The translations under genes and the position numbers were made by a program. From the NCBI GenBank assembly GCA_011389535.1, contig JAABUE010000011.1, positions 1 to 36,131 on the forward strand: a stretch of DNA of 36,131 nucleotides, given 5' to 3'. Positions 24,055-30,947 of the stretch are shown one piece after another. The DNA comes from Anaerolineales bacterium (GTDB taxonomy: Bacteria > Chloroflexota > Anaerolineae > Anaerolineales > Villigracilaceae). Each line of letters starts with the position of its first letter. The first letter of the stretch is position 1. Below the pieces are notes generated by a model that did not search any database, was not told the origin of the DNA, and was given only the letters and a program-made list of their open reading frames with translations.

Positions 24055-24818
24055 GGTTGCCAGTTCCAACGTTGCAGGGTCTCCATCGCCTCGCGCGCGG
24101 TCAGATCCAGTTGCAGAGGTGTAATCGAGACATGCCCCGCCCGCAGCGCGCCGAAGTCCGTTCCGGGCTCGTCTACGCCGGTGGGGGTTTCACCGCCGAT
24201 CCAATAATACGGTTTTCCGCGCGGGTCAACCCGTTTGTCCAACGCGTCGCGGTAGACGCGCAGTCCCTGGCGGGTGATCATGTAGCCGTTGAGTTCAGAT
24301 TCCAATAGATAGGGCACATTGACGTTCAACAGCACCCCTTTAGGCAGCCCGTCTTCCAGCACTTTTTCCGCCACGCGCCGCCCCACGATCGCTGCCGTGG
24401 AGTAATCCAGAAGCTCGCCAAAGTTATCGGGTGAATCCAGCGAGACGGCGATTCCATACACGCCAGCGATGACGCCTTCCATGGCTGCCGTCACCGTGCC
24501 GGAGTAGGTTACATCGTGGCCGATATTTGCATGGGGATTGATGCCGGAAATGACCAGGTCCACATTTTGCACCAGACCGAGCAGGGCCAGCGCGACACAG
24601 TCCGAAGGCGCGCCGTCCGACATGAAAGCGGTAGAGCCATCCGCCAGCCTGGTCTCGCGCACACGAAAGGGACGCTCCATCGTCTTAACGTGCCCCGAGG
24701 CCGACCAGTTCTTGTCAGGCGCATAGATGGTGACTTCGCCAAGTTTGCGCATTTCCTGCGCCAGCGCCAATAAGCCGGGGGCCTGGACGCCATCGTCATT
24801 GGTAACGAGTATATGCAT
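24051..24818 (-). CDS. surE: 5'-nucleotidase SurE
   Basis: Metal-dependent 5'/3'-nucleotidase and survival protein, 255 residues. The metal site is the N-terminal LVTNDDGVQAPG (Asp8, Asp9), and the conserved block ISGINPHANIGHDVTYSGTV supplies further ligands. The family's LLNVNVPYL is present. AAGGA precedes the ATG at 24818, with a TATAAT box on the minus strand at 24847-24852. The gene heads a two-gene unit with the ASCH gene. Confidence 0.97.
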   Translation of the reverse strand: MHILVTNDDGVQAPGLLALAQEMRKLGEVTIYAPDKNWSASGHVKTMERPFRVRETRLADGSTAFMSDGAPSDCVALALLGLVQNVDLVISGINPHANIGHDVTYSGTVTAAMEGVIAGVYGIAVSLDSPDNFGELLDYSTAAIVGRRVAEKVLEDGLPKGVLLNVNVPYLLESELNGYMITRQGLRVYRDALDKRVDPRGKPYYWIGGETPTGVDEPGTDFGALRAGHVSITPLQLDLTAREAMETLQRWNWQP

Positions 24819-24846
24819 AAATTATCCTTGAGATTTAGGTCAATTG

Positions 24847-24852
24847 ATTATA
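24847..24852 (-). promoter_or_regulatory. -10 box of surE
   Basis: TATAAT on the minus strand, about 28 bases before the ATG, leaving a short 5' UTR with an AAGGA site. No good -35 is seen. The rest of the 24853-25016 gap shows nothing I can name. Confidence 0.5.
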
Positions 24853-25016
24853 ACGCTTGAACCATGCTCTCATCTGGTTTTTTTTCATCCCTCGTATGGG
24901 ACGATGGCCAGTGTACGCCACAAAACGGGTTCAGCTTTGCAATGGCAGTGTTTTACGCTGGCCCCCAATTTCTATTTTAGAGTATTGGACCGTAGGCGAT
25001 AGCCGATAAGTAGCAC

Positions 25017-25051
25017 AAAAAGTGACAGTCACCTGCCAGGCGACTGTCACT
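25017..25051 (-). terminator. Intrinsic terminator of the PGI/PMI gene
   Basis: On the minus strand AGTGACAGTC and GACTGTCACT (plus positions 25042-25051 and 25021-25030) form a 10-bp stem with CGCCTGGCAGGT between, which adds a short CCTG/CAGG stem. It is followed by TTTTTGTG. It lies 12 bases after the stop codon. Confidence 0.85.
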
Positions 25052-25062
25052 TCCAAACATCT

Positions 25063-26154
25063 TTATTTCGCTTCTTTCAAGGACGCTTTCAAACTCTCCA
25101 GGGCGCTCACGGGGGTGGGGTCAACTCCATAAGCCATTGCGAGGTAATAAGCCATGTAATCCCCAAAATGCAGCGCCGTCCAGATATGCGCGATGGGTGA
25201 ATTGCCTTTGGCAGTGTAACTGTCCACGTTCATGCCCTCGAGCAAGTAGGTCTTGCGGGTAATGTCCAGGCGCAGACGGTTGCGCGGGTGGTCGGAAGGC
25301 GCGCGCAGGAACAGGGTCATCACGTGCGGCGGGATCACTTCCACCGGATGCAGCACCCCGGCCAGCGTATTGTGGTCGGCTTCGGGGATGAACTCGAAGT
25401 TCGCCACCGCCTTGGCCACCTCGTTGAGCTGTCCTTTCCAGCGGCGGGCCACCGGCGCCAAAACGCCCGCACCGAAGACCGTCACCCAGCGTCCCATCAA
25501 CTGCCCGGCCAGACGTTTGGCGGGATTCTTCGGGATGGGTGACTCAGCCACCAAAGCCGTTTGCTGGGTCTTCATTGCTTTTACCGCGCCGGCAATGTCT
25601 TCTCCCACATCGGGTACCAGATCGAGCCCTCTCAGCGCTCCCAAGATGAGTCCAAACGAAAAACCGACCGCCGCGCGCGGCTGCCCATTATGTTCGAACT
25701 GCCAGACGGGAACGCCCTCCGCTTTGGCTCTCTCGGAGAGTTTTCCACCGGTGCTGACCGTCAGCACGTGACAGCCGTTCCTGACTGCTGTCTCGAATGA
25801 ATCCAGGGTCTCTTCGGTGTTACCCGAGTGCGATGAACAAATGACCAGCGTCTCGGGTCCTTTAGCGAAGGAGGGCAGGCCGTAGTCGCGGTGGACAATG
25901 ATGGGGACGGGACAGCTATCCATGACGGCAGCAGCCACCAGGTCCGCCCCGATCGCCGAACCGCCCATCCCGGAGACAACGACCTGGCGGATGTCACTTT
26001 TGCTGGCGGATGGTCTCAGACCGTCCACAAACTCCAGCGGTTGTCCCTGGCTCAAATCCCACGCTGACTGGAGCTGGTCAGGCAGCCCGTCGATTTGACC
26101 CAGCATGTCCTGCGGGTCGAGGCTTTTAAAGCGGGGTAGATCGTCTAAAATCAT
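25063..26154 (-). CDS. Bifunctional phosphoglucose/phosphomannose isomerase
   Basis: Interconverts glucose-6-P or mannose-6-P with fructose-6-P. The 363 residues fit the archaeal/Chloroflexota-type bifunctional PGI/PMI of the SIS-domain superfamily, shorter than classical PGI. Visible are VVVSGMGGSAIGADL (sugar-phosphate site), VICSSHSGNTEET and GGKLSERAKAEGVP in the first SIS domain, and EVAKAVANFEFIPEADHNTLAG with the second. The C-terminus contains the VDPTPV segment. The ATG overlaps the stop of the upstream small membrane protein gene by four bases. A strong terminator follows. Confidence 0.92.
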   Translation of the reverse strand: MILDDLPRFKSLDPQDMLGQIDGLPDQLQSAWDLSQGQPLEFVDGLRPSASKSDIRQVVVSGMGGSAIGADLVAAAVMDSCPVPIIVHRDYGLPSFAKGPETLVICSSHSGNTEETLDSFETAVRNGCHVLTVSTGGKLSERAKAEGVPVWQFEHNGQPRAAVGFSFGLILGALRGLDLVPDVGEDIAGAVKAMKTQQTALVAESPIPKNPAKRLAGQLMGRWVTVFGAGVLAPVARRWKGQLNEVAKAVANFEFIPEADHNTLAGVLHPVEVIPPHVMTLFLRAPSDHPRNRLRLDITRKTYLLEGMNVDSYTAKGNSPIAHIWTALHFGDYMAYYLAMAYGVDPTPVSALESLKASLKEAK

Positions 26155-26510
26155 ACTTCCGGTACAGGAGGTACTTCTTCAAACCTCAGGTCCTCTACAT
26201 GTGCATAGTAGATGTCGAGCCCAAGGTTGAGCAGTTGCGAGATTCCGCGCAGGACCAAAAAGTAAAAAACGCCTCGCAGCGGCTCCATGAAAACATTGGA
26301 AACAAAAATAGCAATACGCTCGAGCAGGTTTGTGGGCAGGCCGGGAGCGATTTGGGCCCAATTGGCGATCAGCTGGTAGAGTTGGCTGGCGAATGCGATC
26401 AGCGAAAAAACCAGGATGGTATAAGCGATGATGTTTGACCATAATGAAATGCGTGAAATCGCTCCTTCGCTGTGGAAGGTTACTACTTCAACTTCTTTTT
26501 CTTCTGTCAT
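26151..26510 (-). CDS. Small membrane protein of unknown function
   Basis: 119 residues with an acidic start, two probable transmembrane helices (about 25-50, SNIIAYTILVFSLIAF; and about 78-103, LRGVFYFLVLRGISQLLNL) and an acidic tail ending in VPPVPEV. AAAGGAT lies seven bases before the ATG. It overlaps the PGI/PMI gene by ATGA, so it is translated from the same mRNA. I do not recognise the family. Confidence 0.75.
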   Translation of the reverse strand: MTEEKEVEVVTFHSEGAISRISLWSNIIAYTILVFSLIAFASQLYQLIANWAQIAPGLPTNLLERIAIFVSNVFMEPLRGVFYFLVLRGISQLLNLGLDIYYAHVEDLRFEEVPPVPEV

Positions 26511-26580
26511 TTTCTATCCTTTTTGGAAACGGGATTTTGCCGAAGCAAGTTTCAGCAATTGTACTAGATTGCTGAGCTTT

Positions 26581-26946
26581 TTAGCGTTTGAGCAGCCAGA
26601 CAATTCGATCATACGAAAGAGCGTAATGCACCAGCGTGACGGCGCCAAAGATCCAGCCATAGCTTGGGTTGAGGCTGAACAGGGCCCAGGTAGCCGACCC
26701 GAAGAATGCTAATTCCAACAACAGGCGGACGATCCCCGGCACCGGGACCGGCGCTTTGCCCGATCGGCTGGGGTCGCCTTTGACGTTGAACACCCCCCAG
26801 GCCGTTGCCGCCAGCAGTGGGATCAGGATCATCAGGGCGAATCCCAGCGCACCGGCGAATTGCGCCCTGGCCCAGGCGCTAAGGGCGACCAGGGCGAGGA
26901 TTTCCAAAAGGAAACGGACGGCGAGGTTAAGAGGGTTTTGGCTCAT
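26581..26946 (-). CDS. DUF2568 (YrdB-like) membrane protein
   Basis: 121-residue membrane protein with about four hydrophobic helices. The conserved blocks LAVRFLLEILALVALSAWA, LIPLLAATAWGVFNVKGDPSRSG and RLLLELAFFGSATWAL are the pattern of the YrdB/DUF2568 family. No biochemical role is established for the family to my knowledge. The frame is open further upstream through a repeat, but the ATG at 26946 gives the family N-terminus. Upstream is a palindromic repeat and downstream, 70 bases away, is the small membrane protein gene. Confidence 0.8.
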   Translation of the reverse strand: MSQNPLNLAVRFLLEILALVALSAWARAQFAGALGFALMILIPLLAATAWGVFNVKGDPSRSGKAPVPVPGIVRLLLELAFFGSATWALFSLNPSYGWIFGAVTLVHYALSYDRIVWLLKR

Positions 26947-26969
26947 ATTATTATGTCCCTGAGCGGAGG

Positions 26970-27010
26970 TCCTTCGACTGTGTTGAGCTTGTCGAAACAC
27001 AGTCGAAGGA
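26970..27010. repeat. Palindromic TTCGAC repeat
   Basis: TCCTTCGACTGTGTT (26970-26984) and AACACAGTCGAAGGA (26996-27010) are perfect inverted repeats. A second repeat-like hairpin, GAGGCTC-A-GAGCCTC, lies at 27094-27108. Related fragments with CTGAGCG and TCGAAGGG occur at 30590-30625, 31519-31552 and 33149-33174. Confidence 0.8.
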
Positions 27011-27125
27011 TCGTAGTCGAAGGGCCGGCGTTTGGGAATTTTACTTTAAAGAAAAAGTCGATGATCCCTGCGCCCTTCACTACGGCCCTTCGTGAGGCTC
27101 AGAGCCTCCGCTCAGGGATAGATCC

Positions 27126-27569
27126 TCAAACAAACTTCGCCAGATCGCGCTTGATCTCGGCAAGCGAGGGCATGTGGATGTACATCATGTGACCGGCTTC
27201 ATAGTAACTCATGCTGATGTTATCCCGCAAGCTTTCATCCAGGCCGAGGTGGTTGAATGTGTATTCGCTGGCGAAGTAGGGCGTACCCAGATCGTAGTAG
27301 CCGTTGGCGACGAAGACCTGCGTCTTAGGCTTTTTGCCCTCCGCTTCCTTCTCGCGTTCGGCTGTTTCCTCCTTCAGGACCATCGTCCCGGTGACAACGG
27401 TGTACTTGAGATCCCCCCCGTCGATGGTGAGCGTGTGCTTGCTCTCGACCAGGTTGTCGACCGGGATTGGTTTTTCTTCTTTTTTCCCTTCGCCCTTGCT
27501 CACACCGTCCCGGTGTCCTTCCGGGAAGGCAGGCTTTTCTTCTTCGGGTTGCTTGGGTTCGTCGGACAT
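27126..27569 (-). pseudogene. Internally deleted S10-type serine carboxypeptidase-like gene
   Basis: The 147-residue frame joins the two ends of an S10 peptidase. Residues about 40-70 (SKHTLTIDGGDLKYTVVTG, TMVLKEE) are the N-terminal strands and residues about 85-147 (TQVFVANGYYDLGTPYFA, then SMSYYEAGHMMYIH) are the C-terminal end with the family's catalytic Asp and His. The central 300 or more residues with the GESYG serine are missing, so peptidase activity is not expected. The join keeps the frame and lies at the repeated-looking GKKPKTQ. The ATG at 27569 has GGAG upstream. It could be a decaying gene or a small protein with a new role. Confidence 0.75.
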
Positions 27570-27620
27570 GAGGTGCTCCAAAAAGTATTGGCGACAGGGG
27601 TTCTGTCACCAAAGTGTCTG

Positions 27621-27953
27621 TTACAGCAGATTTTCTAATTGTAGGATTAAACCAGGCAGGTCATTCTGAACAACGCTCCAAAGAAAATTCAAATCCACTT
27701 CATCGTAGCCATGGATTAATCGGTTTCTCATGCCAATGATTTGTGCCCACGGAATTTCATGGTGACTTTCCTGGTAATCTTCTGGAACACGGTTGGCGGC
27801 TTCTCCTATGACTTCTATCAGGCGAGTCAGGGCGAGGTTGAATGTAAGGTCATCTTCAAGATCTTTTCTTTTCCTGCCACGAGAAAGGGCAACGGCTTTC
27901 TGGGCATAGTCGAGCATGTGTTGTAGTGGAATCACAGGATCACGCCTGGACAT
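27621..27953 (-). CDS. hepT: HepT-like HEPN toxin (DUF86)
   Basis: 110-residue HEPN-domain protein. The RNase/AMPylation-target motif Rx4-6H is RNRLIHGYDEVD, and the helices LTFNLALTRLIEVIGEAANRVPEDY are typical of HepT. Its partner mntA lies immediately upstream with a 14-base overlap. In the characterised HepT/MntA systems the MntA nucleotidyltransferase AMPylates a Tyr in the toxin's RxxxxxHxY motif to silence it; that Tyr follows the His-Gly here. The start is the ATG at 27953 (MSRRDPV). Confidence 0.92.
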   Translation of the reverse strand: MSRRDPVIPLQHMLDYAQKAVALSRGRKRKDLEDDLTFNLALTRLIEVIGEAANRVPEDYQESHHEIPWAQIIGMRNRLIHGYDEVDLNFLWSVVQNDLPGLILQLENLL

Positions 27954-28242
27954 ATTCCACCCTTGCCTCGCGGATGATCTGGTCACGGAAGTACTTGCTC
28001 AGAAATCCAGGTGTATTCAGGTCGACCTTGCGTCCTAGAATTTCGGACAACTCTTCTTGCATCCCAAAGAAGGCAAATCCCGGCGTTTTTCCCGGCTCGA
28101 ACTCGACCAGCACATCGACATCACTGTCCGGTCCAAAATCATCGCGCAGGACCGAGCCGAAGAAGGCCAGCTTGCGGATGTGGTTTCTGCGGCAGAAATC
28201 TTCCAGTTTCTTGCGTGGGACGCGGAGTTTGATCTTATCCAT
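27940..28242 (-). CDS. mntA: MntA-type nucleotidyltransferase antitoxin
   Basis: 100 residues of the minimal nucleotidyltransferase family. The catalytic motif GSVLRDDFGPDSDVDVLVEF has the GSx10DxD arrangement, so the enzyme should be active. It is the antitoxin of the overlapping hepT gene and lies first in the pair, the usual order for this system. ATG 28242 is used rather than an upstream in-frame start because a TATAAT box on the minus strand ends seven bases before it, giving a leaderless mRNA. Confidence 0.92.
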   Translation of the reverse strand: MDKIKLRVPRKKLEDFCRRNHIRKLAFFGSVLRDDFGPDSDVDVLVEFEPGKTPGFAFFGMQEELSEILGRKVDLNTPGFLSKYFRDQIIREARVEYVQA

Positions 28243-28249
28243 GATGGTA

Positions 28250-28255
28250 ATTATA
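28250..28255 (-). promoter_or_regulatory. -10 box giving a leaderless mntA-hepT mRNA
   Basis: TATAAT on the minus strand, seven bases before the ATG of mntA and preceded by TTTGC. The -35 is not clear. Confidence 0.6.
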
Positions 28256-28327
28256 GCAAACTTCATCCTTCCCCCATGAGCGTTTCAGTGTTCTCTGACG
28301 GGGATTACTTCCCCTGGATCAAAGCAG

Positions 28328-29407
28328 TTACTTTTCCAACGGCAGCGCCTCCACCGTGACCCCATTGCCCGTCATTGTGGTCGCCATAGTGAGTGAATTG
28401 TAGATGGCCTCCTCGGTGCATTCGATGGCGGCCTGGAACAGCGGCGACATTAAGTCATTTGGCACTTCGGGATAGGGCCAAACACCTTTCCGCCTTTCGG
28501 GTGTCCGCCGCACGGCCTCGTGGGTCGAGAAGGCGATGACGTAATCCCCCGAGCCGTTACTCATGTCTGCGCCGGTGCGCGCCAGCCCGGCCAGTCCGCG
28601 GCGGGCCAGGCGGGCCAGGTTGCGGTCGGAGAGCGGGGCGTCGGTGGCGAGGACGATCATGATCGAGCCGTCGGAAAAGTGCGTTGCACCTTTTGGGTGG
28701 TCTTTTTCCGATAAATCGGCAGATTCTTCTTGAATGGACACATCCTTCTGAGATGAAAGGTGCAACGCACTTCCACCCAGCAACACCCCTCCAAAATTAG
28801 ACTGCACCAGCGCCCCGAGGGTATAGCCGCCAAGCGCCCCCGGCAGGGCGCGCGAACTGCTTCCGATGCCGCCTTTCCAGCCGAAGCAGACGGTGCCTGT
28901 CCCAGCGCCGACGCAGCCTTCCTGGATAGGTCCTTCTTTGGCCGCGTGAATGGCTTGCAGCATATGCTCGACCGTCAGCGCGCGTGCGCGGATGTTATTC
29001 AACTTCCCGTCGTTGGTCTCGCCGACGATGGGGTTGACCGAGAGTACTTTTTCATTACCGGGCTGGGAAAGCGTCCAGTCGATCAGCGCTTCGGCTGCTC
29101 GCGGGACGGCCAGCGTATTGGTCAATAGGATGTGCGTCTCGATCTCGCCCAGTTCGGCAAGTTGCGTGGAACCCATCAGTTTCCCATACCCGTTGCCGAC
29201 CGCCAATCCCGCCGGGACTTTATCTTGAAAGAGATTGCCCCCGTGCGGCAGGATGGCGGTGACGCCGGTGCGGATGTCAGTCCCTTCGATCAGGGTGAAA
29301 TGCCCGATCCTGACGCCTGCCACGTCGGTGATGGCGTTCAGGGGGCCGGGTGGCAGGATGCCGGGAGCAAGCCCCAGGTTCCGGGCCCGGAGGCGGTTTT
29401 CCGTCAT
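28328..29407 (-). CDS. P1 family (DmpA-like, S58) peptidase
   Basis: 359-residue Ntn-type autoprocessing aminopeptidase. The family start APGILPPGPLNAITDVAGVRIGH, the block GSVG-like VGAGTGTVCFGWKGGIGSSSR, and the autocleavage site SDGSIMIVLATDAPL with nucleophile Ser248 are present. Cleavage before Ser248 would give alpha and beta chains. Residues about 213-244, just before the site, are largely coded by a perfect palindromic element, which lengthens the inter-chain linker in frame. No signal peptide is seen. It lies upstream of mntA-hepT on the same strand but 85 bases away, so separate expression is likely. Confidence 0.88.
   Translation of the reverse strand: MTENRLRARNLGLAPGILPPGPLNAITDVAGVRIGHFTLIEGTDIRTGVTAILPHGGNLFQDKVPAGLAVGNGYGKLMGSTQLAELGEIETHILLTNTLAVPRAAEALIDWTLSQPGNEKVLSVNPIVGETNDGKLNNIRARALTVEHMLQAIHAAKEGPIQEGCVGAGTGTVCFGWKGGIGSSSRALPGALGGYTLGALVQSNFGGVLLGGSALHLSSQKDVSIQEESADLSEKDHPKGATHFSDGSIMIVLATDAPLSDRNLARLARRGLAGLARTGADMSNGSGDYVIAFSTHEAVRRTPERRKGVWPYPEVPNDLMSPLFQAAIECTEEAIYNSLTMATTMTGNGVTVEALPLEK
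28677..28772. repeat. Palindromic element inserted in the P1 peptidase gene
   Basis: AAGTGCGTTGCACCTTT (28677-28693) and AAAGGTGCAACGCACTT (28756-28772) are 17-base perfect inverted repeats around 62 bases. The 96-base unit keeps the frame (32 codons). A second element of similar size with arms AGTGCGTCGCACCT / AGGTGCGACGCACT lies at 34249-34338. Confidence 0.85.
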
Positions 29408-29438
29408 CCTGAATACTATATTTTCACCAGGTCCTGAT

Positions 29439-30416
29439 TTACGGTTCCCACTGGTAATGGATCAAGGAAAACAGGTAGGGATGCCCTTCCACGTATTCGA
29501 CGCCGACGGTCCATGCGCGCCAGTCCAGGCCCCCGTACTGGTTGGTGCCGGGTTTGTAGACAGTGTAGAAATTGATGTTGGTATATTCCAGCGGCCATGG
29601 CACCAGCGAAAAAGTGGCCAGGTCGAGCGTGTCATTACAGTGAGTGGTGTAACTGGCGTTGAGCACTTCCTGCAATTTGGGCAGGAGCGCTTCGCTGAAG
29701 GTCCCCAATGTGTTATCGCCGCTGCCGGGAGCGGGACCCCAGTTGACCTCGTACTCAGACTCGAACACCCAGGATGCCTCTTCCGGGGTATAGTTTGCCA
29801 CCGTGCCATAGCGCCAGAGCCGCGCATCCAGGCCATGCCGGGCATGGACCAGCGCAGCCAGCATATCATCGTTGTTTCCCTTTACAGCCGACGCCAGGTT
29901 TTGGATCAGGGTGGTGACGCGCGCATCGCTGCAGAACGCGGACGAGGCGACTTGTTCGGTCAGGAAATTCGAGTTGACCCAGCCGGTCCCGCTGGCGGGA
30001 TTCTGGATCTCGACCCACAGACCGTCGCCCACCGAAGTAGTCTTTCCGGTGCGCGTCAGGCCGGAGGCTGTCGGCTCCAACTTGCCTACGACCGCATTCT
30101 GCACTCCCGGCCCCGAGCGGATGTTGAGCACGTCATCTTCGGAAACCAGGATGACGGCATAAGTAGCGGAACTCCCGCTTGGGGTTGGCTGGGTAGGCTG
30201 GGTGAGCGGTGTGAAAGTGGCAAACGGTGTCAGGCCCGGGGCTACCGTTGCTGTTTCCCCAGAGACTGGCGTTTCGAGCGTTGGCAGGGGCGAACCCAGG
30301 AACAAAGTCGGTGTAACGGTGACGAAAGGCAGTTGCGGGGTTGGCGTGGCCTGTGCCGGCGTGCAGGCGCTGAGAGCCAAAACGAGTACGAATACAGGTA
30401 AAGTTTTCATGTTCAT
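29439..30416 (-). CDS. Lipoprotein with bacterial SH3 domain
   Basis: 325 residues. The signal peptide ends in the lipobox LALSAC, and a Thr/Pro-rich linker follows (to about residue 78). An SH3_3-type domain comes next (VLNIRSGPGVQNAVVGKLEP to GWVNSNFL), usually a binder of peptidoglycan or peptide ligands. The remaining 180 residues (from about SDARVTTLIQNLASAV) form an unrecognised globular domain rich in Trp and Tyr. ATG 30416 has AGGAGAAG upstream; ATG 30410 is an alternative. Surface-anchored. A CATTCTCG inverted repeat lies just upstream. Confidence 0.82.
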   Translation of the reverse strand: MNMKTLPVFVLVLALSACTPAQATPTPQLPFVTVTPTLFLGSPLPTLETPVSGETATVAPGLTPFATFTPLTQPTQPTPSGSSATYAVILVSEDDVLNIRSGPGVQNAVVGKLEPTASGLTRTGKTTSVGDGLWVEIQNPASGTGWVNSNFLTEQVASSAFCSDARVTTLIQNLASAVKGNNDDMLAALVHARHGLDARLWRYGTVANYTPEEASWVFESEYEVNWGPAPGSGDNTLGTFSEALLPKLQEVLNASYTTHCNDTLDLATFSLVPWPLEYTNINFYTVYKPGTNQYGGLDWRAWTVGVEYVEGHPYLFSLIHYQWEP

Positions 30417-30438
30417 CTTCTTCTCCTTCGGTCGTTAC

Positions 30439-30465
30439 CATTCTCGCATTATTTGAGCGAGAATG
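30439..30465. promoter_or_regulatory. Inverted repeat upstream of the SH3 lipoprotein
   Basis: CATTCTCG (30439-30446) and CGAGAATG (30458-30465), 11-base spacer. It lies 23 bases from the lipoprotein start and may be an operator or a 5' UTR hairpin. Confidence 0.35.
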
Positions 30466-30653
30466 CAAGACTTATATGAGTTCCCTCTTACCCTTGGGAG
30501 AGAGTCACGCAGGTGACCCTCACCCGTCCCTCTATCCTTTCAGGCACATGTCCTTGAAAGGGAAAAGGTGTACGATGTAATGCGCCCTTCGACTTCACTC
30601 GCTACACTCGTTCCGCTCAGGGACAAGGCCAAATATTAAACTACCATTAACCC
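30466..30653. repeat. Degraded palindromic repeats in the divergent gap
   Basis: C-rich fragments (CCCTCTTACCCTTGGGAGAG, CCCTCACCCGTCCCTC) and a CCCTTCGACTTCACTCGCTAC-type fragment ending in CGCTCAGGGACAAGG resemble repeats elsewhere in the window. No gene is evident here. Confidence 0.45.
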
Positions 30654-30683
30654 TTGACACTCGTAAAATCTCTGTGATAAACT
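30654..30683 (+). promoter_or_regulatory. Promoter of the leader peptide/GNAT operon
   Basis: Perfect TTGACA (30654-30659), an 18-base spacer, then TAAACT (30678-30683). The start would be near 30690. The first transcribed bases can form CTTACA-GAAA-TGTAAG (30691-30706) or, in competition, GTAAG with CTTAC (30702-30717), just before an AAAGGAG site. Confidence 0.65.
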
Positions 30684-30734
30684 TCGACGGCTTACAGAAA
30701 TGTAAGGCATATCTTACGAAAGGAGACGCAACTG

Positions 30735-30827
30735 ATGTTCGATAGCAAGATCTACATCATCTGCACCCGCACCGCACAAGGCGGTGGTGCTTCTTTGCAT
30801 CCTCGGAGTGCGTCTGTTGACTCGTAA
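30735..30827 (+). CDS. 30-residue leader peptide ahead of the GNAT operon
   Basis: Small ORF with a strong AAAGGAG (30719-30725) nine bases before its ATG. The product is MFDSKIYIICTR, TAQGGGASLHPRSASVDS read in two parts. Its 3' half overlaps a GCACCGC / GCGGTGGTGC hairpin. It stops 22 bases before the first of two terminator-like hairpins that precede the first GNAT gene. The layout promoter, short ORF, terminator is that of transcription attenuation by ribosome position. No runs of a single amino acid are present, so an amino-acid attenuator is less likely than one sensing ribosome stalling or tRNA/antibiotic stress. This is inference. Confidence 0.55.
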   Translation: MFDSKIYIICTRTAQGGGASLHPRSASVDS

Positions 30828-30848
30828 GAACCACGTAATGTGATCTAC

Positions 30849-30880
30849 GGCCACGGAGCGCTCAGCCCGTGGCCTTTTTA
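30849..30880 (+). terminator. First terminator/attenuator hairpin
   Basis: GGCCACGG (30849-30856) pairs with CCGTGGCC (30867-30874), then TTTTTATTT. The loop contains the palindrome GAGCGCTC. It lies between the leader ORF and the GNAT genes. Confidence 0.75.
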
Positions 30881-30898
30881 TTTCCTTAGAATCCAAGG

Positions 30899-30934
30899 CG
30901 GCCATGGGCGAACCCGTGGCCGTTTTGTTTTTTT
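30899..30934 (+). terminator. Second terminator/attenuator hairpin
   Basis: CGGCCATGGG (30899-30908), loop CGAA, CCCGTGGCCG (30913-30922, one G-U pair), then TTTTGTTTTTTT. The next bases are the GGAGG ribosome binding site of the first GNAT gene. Both hairpins share the GGCCA/TGGCC stem sequence, so the halves could also pair with each other. Confidence 0.82.
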
Positions 30935-30947
30935 GTTGGAGGTTCCC

